Below are positions 12,015 through 24,725 of a DNA stretch of 64,000 bases, one piece after another. Source of the stretch: Rhexocercosporidium sp. MPI-PUGE-AT-0058 (lineage: Eukaryota; Ascomycota; Leotiomycetes; Helotiales); assembly GCA_020746875.1 (NCBI GenBank), contig JAGTJL010000014.1, forward strand, positions 682,001-746,000, in the 5' to 3' direction. The first letter of the stretch is position 1; the number at the start of each line of letters is the position of its first letter. A program made the position numbers and the translations under genes. Below the pieces are notes generated by a model. That model was given only the letters and a program-made list of their open reading frames with translations, searched no databases and was not told the origin of the DNA.

Positions 12015-15000
12015 ATGGCCACGACCGCATCCTCAGGATCGCCCACAGTAGACCGAAGTAATTCACGACGCCATCAATCCTCCTCAGGCACCTCGAGATC
12101 GCATTCAACGAGAACCAAGAGCAGCGTCCCGCCGCCGAGCCCATCCCGCAATCATTCCACCACCCACCATCGCTCGTCGTCGCGACACGGCGCCGTTGAG
12201 GACATTCTGCCACAGGCAAACTATGAGACTTCGAACGTTGCGCATACATCAAGAAGAAGCTCTAGCAAAGATCGCCCTCTGCAGCCCAGGACGGAATCAT
12301 CCAAGAGCGCAAGCCACCGTCGTTCGAGCCACAGTCGATACTCATCAGACATGTCGAGCGCCGTTGCAAATGGAGGGGGGCCAGCCCCCGTGGTTACTCC
12401 ACAGGAGTCCAGGCAGTCAGGAAGAACGGGCAAGTCGAGAACCACGATACCTGCTGCCACAGGAAATTGGGTCTTGGGAAAGACCATTGGAGCGGGGAGT
12501 ATGGGTAAAGTGAAGTTGGCTCGAAGAGTTGAAGGTGGGGAACAGGTAAACACTGAACCAAACACTTGAATTATCCTGAGAGCTAACACATTCTCAGGTT
12601 GCTGTTAAGATCGTACCTAGGGGCTCTACCGACGATGGACATAATCAAAGTCGCGCAGATCGAGAACGTGCCGACCACTCGAAGGAAGTTCGAACTGCTC
12701 GAGAAGCTGCTATCGTTACCCTTCTGGACCACCCATACATATGCGCAATGCGAGATGTTGTGCGAACTACATATCATTGGTATATGCTATTTGAATACGT
12801 CAACGGGGGACAAATGCTCGACTACATTATCTCTCATGGCAGATTGAAGGAGAAGCAGGCTAGGAAGTTCAGCAGACAAATCGCGAGTGCTCTGGACTAC
12901 TGTCATCGAAACAGCATTGTTCACAGAGACCTGAAGATTGAGAACATTCTGATTAGCAAGACTGGTGATATCAAAATCATTGATTTTGGTCTTAGTAATC
13001 TGTTCGCTCCCCGAGGCCATTTGAAGACATTCTGTGGAAGTCTTTACTTCGCTGCCCCCGAATTGCTCCAGGCGAAAGCGTACACCGGTCCCGAGGTCGA
13101 TGTTTGGAGTTTTGGTATTGTACTATATGTTCTAGTCTGTGGAAAGGTACCCTTTGACGATCAGAGCATGCCAGCGTTGCATGCGAAGATCAAGAAGGGT
13201 ATTGTTGACTATCCAAATTGGCTGTCCCCTGGTAATTTCACTCTCCTGATATACGTGAAATATACTAACACTACCCAGAGTGCAAAAACCTGATATCGCG
13301 TATGTTGGTAACGGACCCCAAACAACGAGCAAGTCTGCAGGAGATTATGAATCATCCTTGGATGACTAAAGGGTTTGGAGCTCCACCAGAGAACTATTTA
13401 CCAATCCGCGAACCCCTGCAAATGCCTCTCGATCCTTCCGTCATACAAGCTATGACCGGATTCGATTTTGGGTCTCCAGAAACAATACAAGCGCAATTGA
13501 GTGAGGTAGTGGAGTCTCAGGAGTACCAAAGAGCAGTTCGGTTAGCTATGCAAGAACGAGAGAATCAAGGGCCCCCAAGAGATCCGGAGAAGAAGAGAGG
13601 ATTTGGTTTCGATTTCTACAAGAGGAGAAACTCGTCAAACAGCCGGGATACTCTGACCGCCCCAAGCTCAGATGCTCTGGCACTTGGAAGTGACCCAGTC
13701 AATGCCTTCCACCCACTGGTCTCAGTCTACTATCTGGTTAGGGAGAAACAGGACCGAGATCGACTTGCCGCCAATCCTGGAGCTACAAGCATGCCTCGAT
13801 CACCTGGTGAGGCCCCTCTTCAATTACCCGATCTGGCACCACCAAAAGCAGCACACACAAATGCTGCTGCTTATGAGATGCCTGGCGAGAAGGCCACTGG
13901 AGGAAGATCGAGACCACGTGCTCGTACTCATGGCGAGGACGAAGTTACCGAGAACATGAAGAATCTCAAAATTCCTGGTTCAAGCGGTCCCGTCTCCCCA
14001 GCCATTATGGAGCCTCCTCCAGAGCAGCATGTCCATTCCCGTAAAGAGAGCACTGCCGCAGGTATATTGAGACGATTCAGCACCAGACGACGAAAAGAGC
14101 CTTCCGACAAATCCCACCCTCCTCTTGTTACTGTACAATCGCCACATGAGCACAGCACCCTTAGAAAGAGCTTCAGTGTCCGAAGAACTCGCGAATCAAC
14201 AACGGAGGGCGCTTCTTCATCGATGCTTCGATCAGGTAGCAGCCAACCCCAGCATAGCGATCTTTTGAATCCTCCTCGGTCTGGAGACAATCAACGGAGT
14301 GGAAAAGTTCTGGGTCGATCAACGAGTGTCAATTCAGCAGAATTTCGAAGAAAGGAAAACCGACGAGGTGCATCTGAGGCTGCACCACCTCGTGTGACTT
14401 ACAAGGAACCACCCCCAACCTCCGGCTCAGACCACTCAACTGCGAATGAGAAGGAGAAGCCATCCCAAGAAGGCGAGCAACAGAAAACTCACCTGAACCC
14501 CAGAACAGCTGCTTCAATGAGAGCCAAGTCTCTGGGCCATGCTAGAGGAGAGAGTATCCAAGCTCGACGTGCTAGAAGAGCCGAGGCAAGAGAAGCCAAT
14601 GTTCCAGAGGAAACAGATGCCGAACTTGGCGACGCGAGTGGTCTGTCCAACGAACGCATCGACAATGCAGAGAATGTCAAGCCCGTATTCCTCAAAGGAC
14701 TGTTTAGCGTATCTACAACATCAACAAAGCCAGTGCAAGCTATTCGAGCCGACATCATCCGAGTTCTTAGACAGTTAGGGGTAGACTACAAAGAGATTCG
14801 AGGTGGCTTTAGCTGTCGGCATACACCTTCCATTGACCTCAAGAAGGTTGTGGATCTTCCCCCAAGCAGCCATGGCAACCACACCCCAGGCCACAAGAGA
14901 CGGATCAGCTTTGGAGGTTTCATGGGTGGTGGAAACTCTGAGCGAGACCGCGAAGATTTTAGAGAGGCAGAGAGATCACCGCACACCCCAAGAACCCCAG

Positions 15001-15272
15001 CGAGGGGTCGCGGAGACAACAGCTACACCAACTCCGACGCTTCAGATGAGAGCATTAGTAGAGATCACCGAGGATCTTCAGCTCGTGCCGTCGGCGAGAC
15101 GAGCACACATGTCCAAAGCGAACTTGGCGGCAGCATGATTCTCGAATTCGAGATCTTCATCGTCAAAGTCCCACTCCTCTCCTTGCATGGAATACAATTC
15201 AAGCGCCTGGCAGGAGGTACTTGGCAATACAAGAACATGGCGGACCAGATCCTCCGGGAATTGCGTCTGTAA
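12015..15272 (+). CDS. kin1: KIN1/MARK-family serine/threonine protein kinase
   Basis: Three exons, 12015-12545, 12598-13231 and 13279-15272, encode 1052 residues. The introns are 52 and 47 bp. A disordered Ser/His/Arg-rich N-terminus (1-150) precedes the kinase domain (about 152-430). Visible kinase motifs are the glycine loop IGAGSMGKV, the ATP-binding lysine [17 protein letters not shown] and the T-loop [13 protein letters not shown] long Ser/Arg-rich tail ends in a KA1 domain (about 930-1052; [13 protein letters not shown] and the closing [13 protein letters not shown]), which binds acidic membrane phospholipids. Kinase plus KA1 is the hallmark of yeast Kin1/Kin2 and animal MARK/PAR-1. 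These kinases act at the cell cortex and septa in polarity, exocytosis and cytokinesis. The threonine in the T-loop is the likely site of activation by an upstream kinase. Confidence 0.93.
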
Positions 15273-16316
15273 GAAATAGCAAGGTGGATAATCGCAGATA
15301 TGAAGGGGTAATTGTTGCAAAAACTCCGGACGAATCTCCTTTGTTACTTCGAAAGCAACATTACAGCCTTGATCAGCAACCATCATATCCAATTCAATGG
15401 AACGTGCGGGTGAACGGAGGGACATACACAAACCACTCTGGCACTCTATCTTTTCTTCCTTTGTGTTTTTGAGCGAGCGTTGGAGCAAGGCAGACACTGT
15501 GGGATTCAGGCTTTCCTCATTTCTTCTTCGTGATGGTTGAGCGGAACGTGGGATGAGAGCGCATCTGCATGGGAAAGGGAATCGTCTAGCAGCGTGCTGG
15601 GTTGGATTTGAGAGTTGTTAGTAGATAAGATAGTAATGAATAGGGATGCATTGGACGAGAATTGACTTGGTCAATAAAGTGTTAATGCGAGATGCTTGTT
15701 TAGCCCACGAGGCAGTTCTCAGTACTTTACGGAACAAAATTTGGGGAAGGGGCTCTAATACCTTAGCAGAATTTGCAGTGAAGAAGCTCGCTCACCTTCA
15801 GAAACTCTTTTTGTTATAGTAAGAGCTGTAAACAATACATTGCAACGAAGCGACAAGCTGGTATGAATCTGGTAGATAGGCGCAAATCAACTTTGTCTCT
15901 CGAATATGCTTCCATCTCTTGACTGGCATAGCCTCTTGCCTATAAGATCTCTCTTGTTTACTCCTCTGCCGAGGTTGAGCAGCCATAATCCCGCTCAAGC
16001 TCCTCTCAGCCTCTCCATGTTCCCACGTGCATGATTCCACGTGACCTATACTTGCCGAGACATCGCTGTTGAGCTTCGAGCATCGCGCGGGGACTCCACC
16101 GCTCTCGTCCTCGACTTCACCCTTTGAGATCAACACCTTCACGCCCTCCTCCAAACACTACCATTTACCCTATCATCTTCTATCGCCCGTGTCGAGCAAC
16201 TCCATTGCTCTCACCGCGGTCAGATATCTCGTGCGACACCGATCGCACCTTCAGAACCTCCACCTTATCTACGCAGCCTTCGAGTCTTCTCGCTGGCTAC
16301 ATTCAGACAGAACAAG
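15273..16316. other. Intergenic, KIN1 3' end and CAF40 promoter
   Basis: No gene is supported. The CAF40 promoter carries two CACGTG boxes (16025-16044) and a CT-rich leader (16080-16310). Confidence 0.6.
16025..16044. promoter_or_regulatory. Paired CACGTG E-boxes
   Basis: Two perfect CACGTG palindromes at 16025-16030 and 16039-16044 have starts 14 bp apart and lie about 290 bp upstream of the CAF40 start. CACGTG is bound by bHLH factors such as Cbf1. Function here is inferred. Confidence 0.5.
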
Positions 16317-17556
16317 ATGCTCCAAGGGGCGCACGTATTCTCTCATCAACAACAATATACCCCTCACGGCGAGCCGGGATGGATGCATCATCCGCAGCAG
16401 CAAAGTCACAATCAGCATGCCCAACAAGCTGCTGCAGCTGCCGCATCTGCTGCTCAACAACAGCATTACAATCGAATCGCTGCCAATCATAACGCTGTAG
16501 GACCTGCGATCCCAAGCCATGGACAGGATACAAGCATGATGGACAACGTCACGGAGGAGAATAGGAGGACGTTGAACTACATTGCGGATCTGTTGAATGA
16601 GGATAGTAGGGAGGCGGCTCTGCTCGAGCTTAGCAAGAAGCGCGAACAAGTCCCGGAGCTGGCCTTGATCTTGTGGCATTCGTTCGGTATGTGGATAGGA
16701 AGGGACAGGATTGGAAGCAGGAGCTCTTGATTCTAACATTCGCTAGGTGTTATGACCTCTCTCCTTCAGGAGATTATCTCTGTCTACACACTTCTCAACC
16801 CGTCACAACTCACTGCGGCCGCCTCGAATCGCGTCTGCAATGCGCTGGCCCTCCTTCAATGCGTTGCTTCTCACAATGAGACACGCGCTCTCTTCCTCAA
16901 TGGTATGTGCCACGTCCAAATCCATGCGGCTCTTATGCTAATGTTTGTAGCTCATATCCCACTCTTCCTGTACCCCTTCCTCAATACCACGTCGAAATCG
17001 AGACCCTTCGAGTATCTGCGACTTACTTCCCTCGGTGTAATTGGTGCTCTTGTCAAGAACGACTCGTCAGACGTCATAAACTTCCTCTTGACCACGGAGA
17101 TTATCCCATTGTGCCTTCGAATTATGGAAACGGGGTCAGAGCTCAGTAAGACCGTGGCGATCTTCATCGTCCAAAAGATTCTCCTCGATGATCATGGGTT
17201 GAACTACATCTGTGCCACGTACGAGCGATTCTACGCTGTGGGAACGGTCTTGAGTAATATGGTTTCGCAGTTGGTAGAACAGCAGACAGCAAGACTTCTT
17301 AAGCATGTCGTACGGTGCTTCCTTCGGTAAGGAGACCCATTCGTGGTAGAAGTCCGTATACTGATTACTTTCTAGTCTTAGTGACAATGCACGCGCTCGG
17401 GAAGCCCTACGACAATGCCTGCCAGAGCCTCTCCGCGACGCCACCTTCTCCTCTGTCCTCCGTGACGACGCGGCAACCAAACGCTGCCTCGCCCAACTCC
17501 TGATCAATCTATCCGACAATGTCGTCGAAAACTCTGGCAATCACTCCGGAATCTGA
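16317..17556 (+). CDS. caf40: CCR4-NOT complex subunit CAF40 (CNOT9/Rcd1)
   Basis: Four exons, 16317-16686, 16747-16902, 16951-17326 and 17376-17556, encode 360 residues. All introns are 48-60 bp with GTATGT or GTAAGG donors. The first 75 residues are a Gln/His/Ala-rich tail, which is typical of fungal versions. The armadillo-repeat domain follows, starting near [15 protein letters not shown]. Recognisable family blocks are [58 protein letters not shown] and [20 protein letters not shown]9 docks regulatory proteins and tryptophan-containing peptides on the CCR4-NOT deadenylase, in cytoplasm and nucleus. The final block LLINLSDN closes the fold, so the gene looks complete. Confidence 0.95.
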
Positions 17557-20218
17557 TCATACACAGCTTACCACCCTCTGTACCAATAAACAACCAAAAA
17601 AACTACGGATTCGTGCCTCTTGATGAAGGAAACTGCGAATGGGACAGGGGATTATTATTTCCATCTTTCGGTTTTGCATAGACGCAACGATACCCGGGCT
17701 TCTTTCCTATTTCGAAAATAACATATCACCCAGCTGCCTGCCTCTAAAGCAACCCCAGTCAGGCTATACGAAAAAACGTGGTCTTTTATTCTTCTTTCTC
17801 TGTCTTTTTTCATAAAAGCATTGCGAAACACGGTGTCTGGGGAGTTTTTCGGAGCAACTTGTATGTGCTGAGGTGTTTGTTCCGAGCCCAGGTCTGCACC
17901 ATGGGTCTCTGTCGATATCTTGAGTCTGAATTTCGGGGTCGGGGTAAGCAGGATCTTTGCTCGTGCTTTCGCTTTAGTCTCAGGATGAAGGCCGTCTGCT
18001 TCTTTTCTTTGTCCATTTACCTGGTGTCTGTGGGGGCAGCCTTTGGTTCTCAAGTCTCTTTGCATTTTCCTGGATGGATCAAACGGATGGATGGATGGAC
18101 GGCGTCAAGTGATCGATAAGGGTTTGCTTATTATGCTTGCTTGCTTTCTGCTTTACTTTGGCTGGGGACTCGAAGGGGGAGGGACGATGAGAACGGATAG
18201 CCTGTAGGCAGCTTTGTAAAGTAACTTGAGTAGGTGGTGGACGGGCGCAGGGTTCAGGAATAGACTCGGATCGATCATATATCCGGCCGTGCATCTTGAG
18301 ATTTGGCGGCGATCGTTTGTGATATGTGATCTGCCCCTGAGGACTTTGCATGTCCGATCTGTCCTTGTCTCCCCTGCAGTACCCTATTCCCGAGCTGGGA
18401 ATAATCTGGCAAGTGCCAACAGTGAGTAAGAAGGGATACTGGATTTGATGATTCCTGATCTTTGACGGGCCAGTCATGGTCGGGTACCAGTAGTGACTAG
18501 TGGACATAACTATCAAGTAGGTCTGAATATGTCTGTTTTGCAGGGGGTTAATTTGCTAGTTACCAAGCTCAGCGAACGATACCTCAAGGAAGGCTTTCAA
18601 TAGCTAGGAATGCTTGTTCGTCTCAGCCTGACTTCCTAGAGCAGATGGAGGCTGACCGGTCTTAATCCCGTGTGGTCAGCATCGGCCGGGTATGTGAGTT
18701 ATGTGGGGGTTGAGATATGTCATGATGCAGGACGAGGGGGAAGGCGTGTTAACACATTGTAGCGGGCTTGAAGGACTAGGTAGTTCCCGGATCTTGTGGG
18801 AAATACACTCGAAGGAAAGGGACAGAAGGAGGGGAGAAGAGAGGGAGGGAAACAGGGAGGAAGGAAGGTGGAGGAAGCTGGCACGACTATTTCCGCGTGT
18901 TTCAGCGTTGAGCTTTCTTTTTGACATTTGCTGGCTTCGGTAGTTAGAACTGATAGATGTTATTTGATGATCCAAAGTCCTTTCTCTACCCTATGTCTAC
19001 TAGAGAGCCACTTTCAACATTCACACCGCTAGGTACTTAACGTCGGTGAAGTTGCTCGCTTGGCCACAGTACAGTAGGCTATCCTGTCGGCGTTAAGGTA
19101 CCTTGCAGATAGCTTATTTGTGCATTTGTTCTAGAAGCCCCAAGTAGCATGTAGACTCTATATCATTCCTTGGCTCGAGGCAAGACAAACGTGGCTGACC
19201 CAAGTGAATATATCCTATTCCGTACAATAGGGCGGCTGAACTTCGGCTATTTCGCGATCCCCCTTTACTCTGTTACCAAGCGAGATATCACAAAAGTCCA
19301 GCATACAAGGAAGTCAGCCATTGTACAATCGAGCCAATACTTGCTTAGTATGCAGATGCAGGCAAGGTATCGATGCATTATCTCGTCATTTCTATTCGTG
19401 TTTAACTCATTCGTTCCTCGTTTATGAGTATGCAACCGGAAGTTTTTGGTTCATGGGCTAGATGGTTTGACTCAAACGCCGCTTGACAGGAGGATACATG
19501 GCGGGATCTGACAAAGCCTAAAGCTAGTACTAGATCGATGTGCAGTGCGGACATTTGTGATTACTGATCTCTAAAGCCCGCATTTTCAACAGGGGTTTGG
19601 CTCTCGCTCAGTGCCGCTTTCTGCGGACTGTGAACCCCTCAATAGACATAGGTTGTCACAATCAGTTTGTGACGATTGAGAAGGTCGGTTTTGAAGAAGG
19701 AAACGCTAGAATATCATAAGAGAGAGGATATTATTCAACTTGGAACTAAAAGTTCCTATTGTCACTGGGAACTTGGAGTTATTGCAGTGTTTAATCTTGG
19801 TGCCGCTTTTGAGTCAACACGATCCAGGCCAGGGTCCCTTTCTTGCCCCAAAGCCGCAATTGCTATCCATGGTATGGCATGCGTACCGGGACAGGTATGC
19901 AGAACGATCACTAATCGTCGATCTCAATGGCACATCAGATGCCCCCAGGCTTGAGCTTAATCTCGAAAGGCGGTTGAGCGGTGGGCTGTAAGTACAGTAA
20001 GAACAGACGCTTACCAATCTCCAATTCTTGCGTGCGCAAGCGACATCAGAAGGAGGTCTACCATCGACTTATGGCATTTACCACGCACTTCGGGATCTTA
20101 CTGAGTGCGACCAGCCATTCAGTGACTAAATCTCACGGCATACGTACGACATTTCCGGGAAATTTCTCCTGTTATAAGGCCAAGCCTCTTTGCAAGGGAT
20201 CTGATTTCTGAACTGAAA
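17557..20218. other. 2.7-kb gene-free region upstream of the bZIP gene
   Basis: No reading frame here shows a recognisable domain or consistent splicing. A purine-only-like tract (about 18800-18880, GGA/GAA-rich) stands out. Tetranucleotide GGAT repeats occur near 18080. The tail of the region probably holds the promoter and 5' leader of the bZIP regulator. A non-coding transcript cannot be judged from sequence. Confidence 0.55.
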
Positions 20219-22859
20219 ATGAAAGATATGGAGCCCTCATTCAACTTTCCTCATGATGATTACGCTCTAGCTGTTCTCACGCACGCTGCTATTCATACGC
20301 ATGGTTCAGATGCTCCATCTTTCGCATCGACGAGTCAAGCCCAGGCCCAGAGGTACGACAGGACGTCCGTTTCCGCTACGGCCACACCATCTTCCCTGAC
20401 GTCGAGCCGCGGACCGAGTAGATCCACGATCAGTAATCAACACCAGTCGAACAATATTAATCAAGCACAAGAGCACTCCTTCAGACCTCTTGAAATCTTG
20501 AACGGGTACGGACATCACGAGCCCGACCATACCAATCCTAATATCAATATGGAGACTCTTGCATACAACCCCGCCCAACGGTCGCACCAGCCGTATATGA
20601 ACGCCGGGTATGACCACCACCACGGCGGGCCCACCTCCCAGAGTCAGATGTCGTCAAATTTCTCTAGGACGATCAGCTCGCTAGGGATCTTGAATGCGGA
20701 GAGTTATGATGATGGGAGGTTCGCGATGAGTTTGAGAGAGAAGGGGGCCAATGGACGAACGGAGCCGGAAATTCCATTTGGGGTCACGGAGGCGAGCGGG
20801 GATAGTCATGAGGAAGATGCGAAGATTGGCAAGAGGTCGAGTAGGAGGAAGAGAACCGCAACTGAGCAGGCCAGTGCGAAGGAAGTTGATGATGAAGAGG
20901 AGGCGAGGAAAAAAGCTAGGGGACGTCCGAGAGTCGATACGAAAGATGAGACTGCCGCCGATGTAAGTTGACTCTTTCTCAGCTTGTCTTCTTCGATATT
21001 ATTCTCTTTCGATATCCCACATATCTTCCCTTGAGACTATTGAAGTTATGATTTGATGTCCTTGAAATATTTCATTGGTCTTTTGGAGATGTTTCAGCAG
21101 ATTGTTTATTGTCATGCTGGTCAATATGTCAACTGACAGCAACATAGAGAAGGAGAACTCAAATCCGGATGGCCCAAAGAGCTTACCGTCACCGGAAAGA
21201 GACAACCATCACCTCTCTTGAGAAGCAGGTCCAGGATCTCAGAGGGACAAACGAGGAGATGAGCAATATCTTCATTAGTCTGTACGATTTCGCAGTTGGG
21301 AAAGGGTTGTTGCAGCGTGAGCCAGAGTTTGGTCAGCAGTTACAGTCCACAACGGAAAGATTTCTGGCTCTGGCAAAAGCTTCCGCGAACGAAGATGGGC
21401 ACGATGAAACTCACGGAGAGGACGAAAAGCTACCCGATCCGCCATCTGGCCGGCGAACGAAAGGCTCCAAAGGATCACCTACAAAACGGCAAGTCGACGT
21501 GGAAGCTCACATTGCAGATCCTATCAATCCATGGGGCGGATACACAATGTCTAAAGACGATACTCCTGATGATGATCTTGCCATGGACTTTCCTCATCAT
21601 AACTATGAAAGCAGAGGCCGAAATGATCTCCAAGTCATCACCCGACCGACAGAAGACAATGCGTCTTTTCCATTCGACCTGATGGACCTTCAACAGTACC
21701 GAGTAGAGGTTCCTTCAATAGAGGACTTCTCTCACAATTTTCTCCCCGATGTACAACCTTCACTTCCTAGGACACATGCCTACAATGAATTTTCCTTCGC
21801 GCGGCGCATCCAGAGAGGTTCTATAGAGCGAGCATTCAGACTCATAACTTCCAAGACCGTTTCCCCAGAAGCTTTCAACAGAACCTTCGGGCTAACACTC
21901 ATGTATGAAACTCGAGAGAACCTCGAAGCACGACTGCGCAGAGGACTCGCAAAAACAAACAAGGAGTCGTTGAGCGCGTGGCGCAACCCATTTGTACACA
22001 TTGGTGGCTCAGGGACGTTCTATCCAGACAGTGACCCAAGTAACGAGGACTTGCGCCCGAAACTGCGCACTGGCTACTCCATCGGGCCATTCTCGCCAGT
22101 TGTGACCGAGGCCCAAGATCTCTTCCAGGAAGAAATGCGCTGCAACCTCCCAGGCTTCGAGGGTGAATTCTTCGACTCCAATGATGTCGAGGGGTATCTC
22201 AGAGGCCGTGGTCTCAATATTCCACCTTCGGCCGATTTGGTCACGGCTGAAATCGACGTCTCTATCTTTACAGATGCCAGTACTCCGAGGAGCATTAGTA
22301 CCTTTGACGCATCTTCGCCCAAGACTCCAAACAGTCCTCTGGAAAAGAGACTTCCGGATCCGTTCTTCGCTTCTTATAACTTCGACTTCAGTAACCCAGA
22401 ACCAAAAGCTTTCCCGTTCCCACCATTAAAGTATGGGTCTTGGGATGATCAACTTAATGCGACGGATCCGAATATCGATCCCATTTTCAGTACACTTCCT
22501 AACGCTGGTTCGGATCTGAACTTGGGCCGCAAGACCCCCGAATCTGTGGATGGCGAGGTCAGCAAATTCTTCCTTTTGTCCCCAGCACTGCTCTATCCCT
22601 TTATTGGCACTTGAGACGTCTCGTTGAACTAGTACTAATATGTGAAATAGGTGCCTTTTACGGAAAAGAGACTCGTCACGGTTAATGTCAACACCTTGCT
22701 TAATGGTACGTTGCTCTCTTCTCATCCCTAGTCTCCGACTTGGACTAACATGAACCAGAACTTCTTAACAGAGGAGTTTGCTTAGGTCGTGGGGCTGGCT
22801 TCAGACCAAGTGACGTAAATGCCGCCATCGTCGCCGCGGTGAAGGCCGGATTTGATTAA
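20219..22859 (+). CDS. Atypical bZIP transcription factor
   Basis: Four exons, 20219-20962, 21148-22557, 22651-22705 and 22759-22859, encode 769 residues. The introns are 185, 93 and 53 bp. An acidic and basic region (KKARGRPRVD, an AT-hook-like GRP core) precedes the bZIP. Its basic region reads RRRTQIRMAQRAYRHRKE and is followed by a leucine-zipper-like heptad (TSLEKQVQDLRGTNEEM). The position usually held by the DNA-contacting Asn of bZIPs is Ile here, while the Arg seven residues later is kept. The rest has no known enzyme fold. The C-terminus (ELLNRGVCLGRGAGFRP...AAVKAGFD) is small and well ordered and was recovered only after joining two short exons. Targets are unknown. The second in-frame ATG (20228) is an alternative start. 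Confidence 0.85.
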
Positions 22860-23192
22860 GCGAGTTCACTCTGCACAACACGTTTTCCCTTATTATTACA
22901 CGAAGCGAGCGAGCAAATACGAGGTTGGAGTGTTAGTGTTCTGGCGTCGGTATCTAATCGCAATTTTTGTACAAAGAGACGAGATTGCATGGTATGGAGT
23001 TCTGTGAGTCTGGGTGGATTGGGTATGATGTGCCCACTATGACGGAGGCAGTCTGTTCCTCCTCGTCATTTGGTTAGTCAAGCAGTCTAAAATGGAATAC
23101 AGCGGTTTTCCCACACAAAATTCCCATGAACATCAGAAATTCTTCAACTACAAACTCTCCTCAGCTTTTTCTTCACGTACACCCATTCAACA
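22860..23192. other. Intergenic spacer
   Basis: The 3' end of the bZIP gene and the promoter of the next plus-strand gene. Nothing else is visible. Confidence 0.7.
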
Positions 23193-24725
23193 ATGGATCG
23201 TGTGGTTTCGTCGTCGACCGCTCTGCAAAAAGATGCCATGGCTCGGCCAACCTTACTTTCTACTGACTCCGATATAGCCCACATGAACGGCAAGGTACCT
23301 CTCGCTCAATTCATAAGACCAGACCTCAATATTGCAACCAAATCCAAATCTCGATCCCAGACCCTCTCGGAAACAATGAGTCCATCGTGCCTTCCTATAA
23401 TGGTCAGCCCGCCAGCTGAGGAGGGTCCGTCTGGATCTTCTGGCAAACACATCACGCATTACCATTCCAGGGACGAGGAACATATTATTAATAAGAAAGT
23501 ATCAAGATCCGGATCCATAGCAAAGGTAGCTCGTATTCTGGGCGAAAGCAAAGCAATAATTATAAGGCAAAAAGCACATCTTCCCGCACAACAGAACATC
23601 CACAAAGGCTTTCCAGGCAACGCAAACCGGGCTCGACAGCCTCGAGACAGATCGCAACTCCCAGAACTTGGTTCAACCTCCGTGACTTCGACAAGCACAC
23701 CCCACCGAACACGCACACGCACACGCAGCGCACCAGCCTCGTCGACTAGAACCTCGCTCGTAGGCAATGAAAATCGACCGGAGGAATCGAGAAGAAGCAC
23801 TTTCCCAGATACAACTCCCTCAGTAGCCGGACCTTCTGTCCCGAACTCCGCGACTACACCCACAACTCCGCTATCTGGGAGGGAAAGTAGGCGTTCTAGT
23901 GTAGCGAAACTGGTACTTGACAAGGCGCGGAGTGTCAAGAGGAGGCTCACTGATAGAAGGAAGTCAGCGGAGCCGGATTCGCCTGTGATTGAGGAAAAGC
24001 TAAAGGGTGGAGATGTCCTCTTTACGGATAGACGTGGATTCTCGCTTGATTTGCCGTTGCATGTGTCGCAGGATAAGTCGGAGATGGAGTATATTCAACG
24101 GAAGAATAGTAAGTTGTGGACTCTTGATCCTGGCTACTGCTACATCTAGAAAGCCCTATATTGAATAGGGGCATTGAAGAACTGTTCTATGTAATGGTCT
24201 ACTTGGGAGTCTCCGTAGCTGACTTTAATAGTGGACGCAATGCTGGGCAGAAACTCTGATGTTGCTGGAATGCCCTCTCCTGAGGATGAATATCCCCCAT
24301 GGACGGCGGAGAAGAACATCACAAATGGGCCTCCCCGACAGAGAAGCGATCGTCCATCATTGTCTCCTAGCGAATTTCTTGCCTCAGCGCGAGAACTCAC
24401 CATTCGTCCACTGAACATTCTCACCACTGATGCTCATACGGCCAGAACCTCTCCAGAAAGCAAAGCAAAGAATTGGAAAGCTGTCGAATGGCAATCAGAG
24501 CCTTCCAGCAACCTACTCAATGGACTTGCAAAAGCACAGTCTACAGCAAAAGAAGGCTCAACAGAAACCGGAGATCAATCACCGACATCTACCACAACAG
24601 GCACTTCAGCTACGCATGTAACTCAGGGTGAGGAGATGGATGAGGATCTACCATCTTCATTCATCGATACGAACTCTCTTTCCGGTAGTAAAGAACGCGA
24701 ACAGGTCCGTACACCCGATTCTTAA
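23193..24725 (+). CDS. Unknown Ser/Thr/Arg-rich protein
   Basis: Two exons, 23193-24108 and 24232-24725, encode 469 residues. The 123-bp intron has a GTAAGT donor and an AATAG acceptor. The protein is mostly disordered and contains an alternating Arg-Thr run (RTRTRTR) and a basic patch (DKARSVKRRLTDRRKS) that could be a nuclear signal. I do not recognise the family. The 3' end is uncertain. A donor at 24705 (CAG/GTCCGT) and an acceptor at 24771 would skip the stop and join, in phase, a further open frame to 25179, giving 598 residues with a Lys/Arg-rich extension. The stop at 24725 is kept as the simpler model. Confidence 0.6.
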
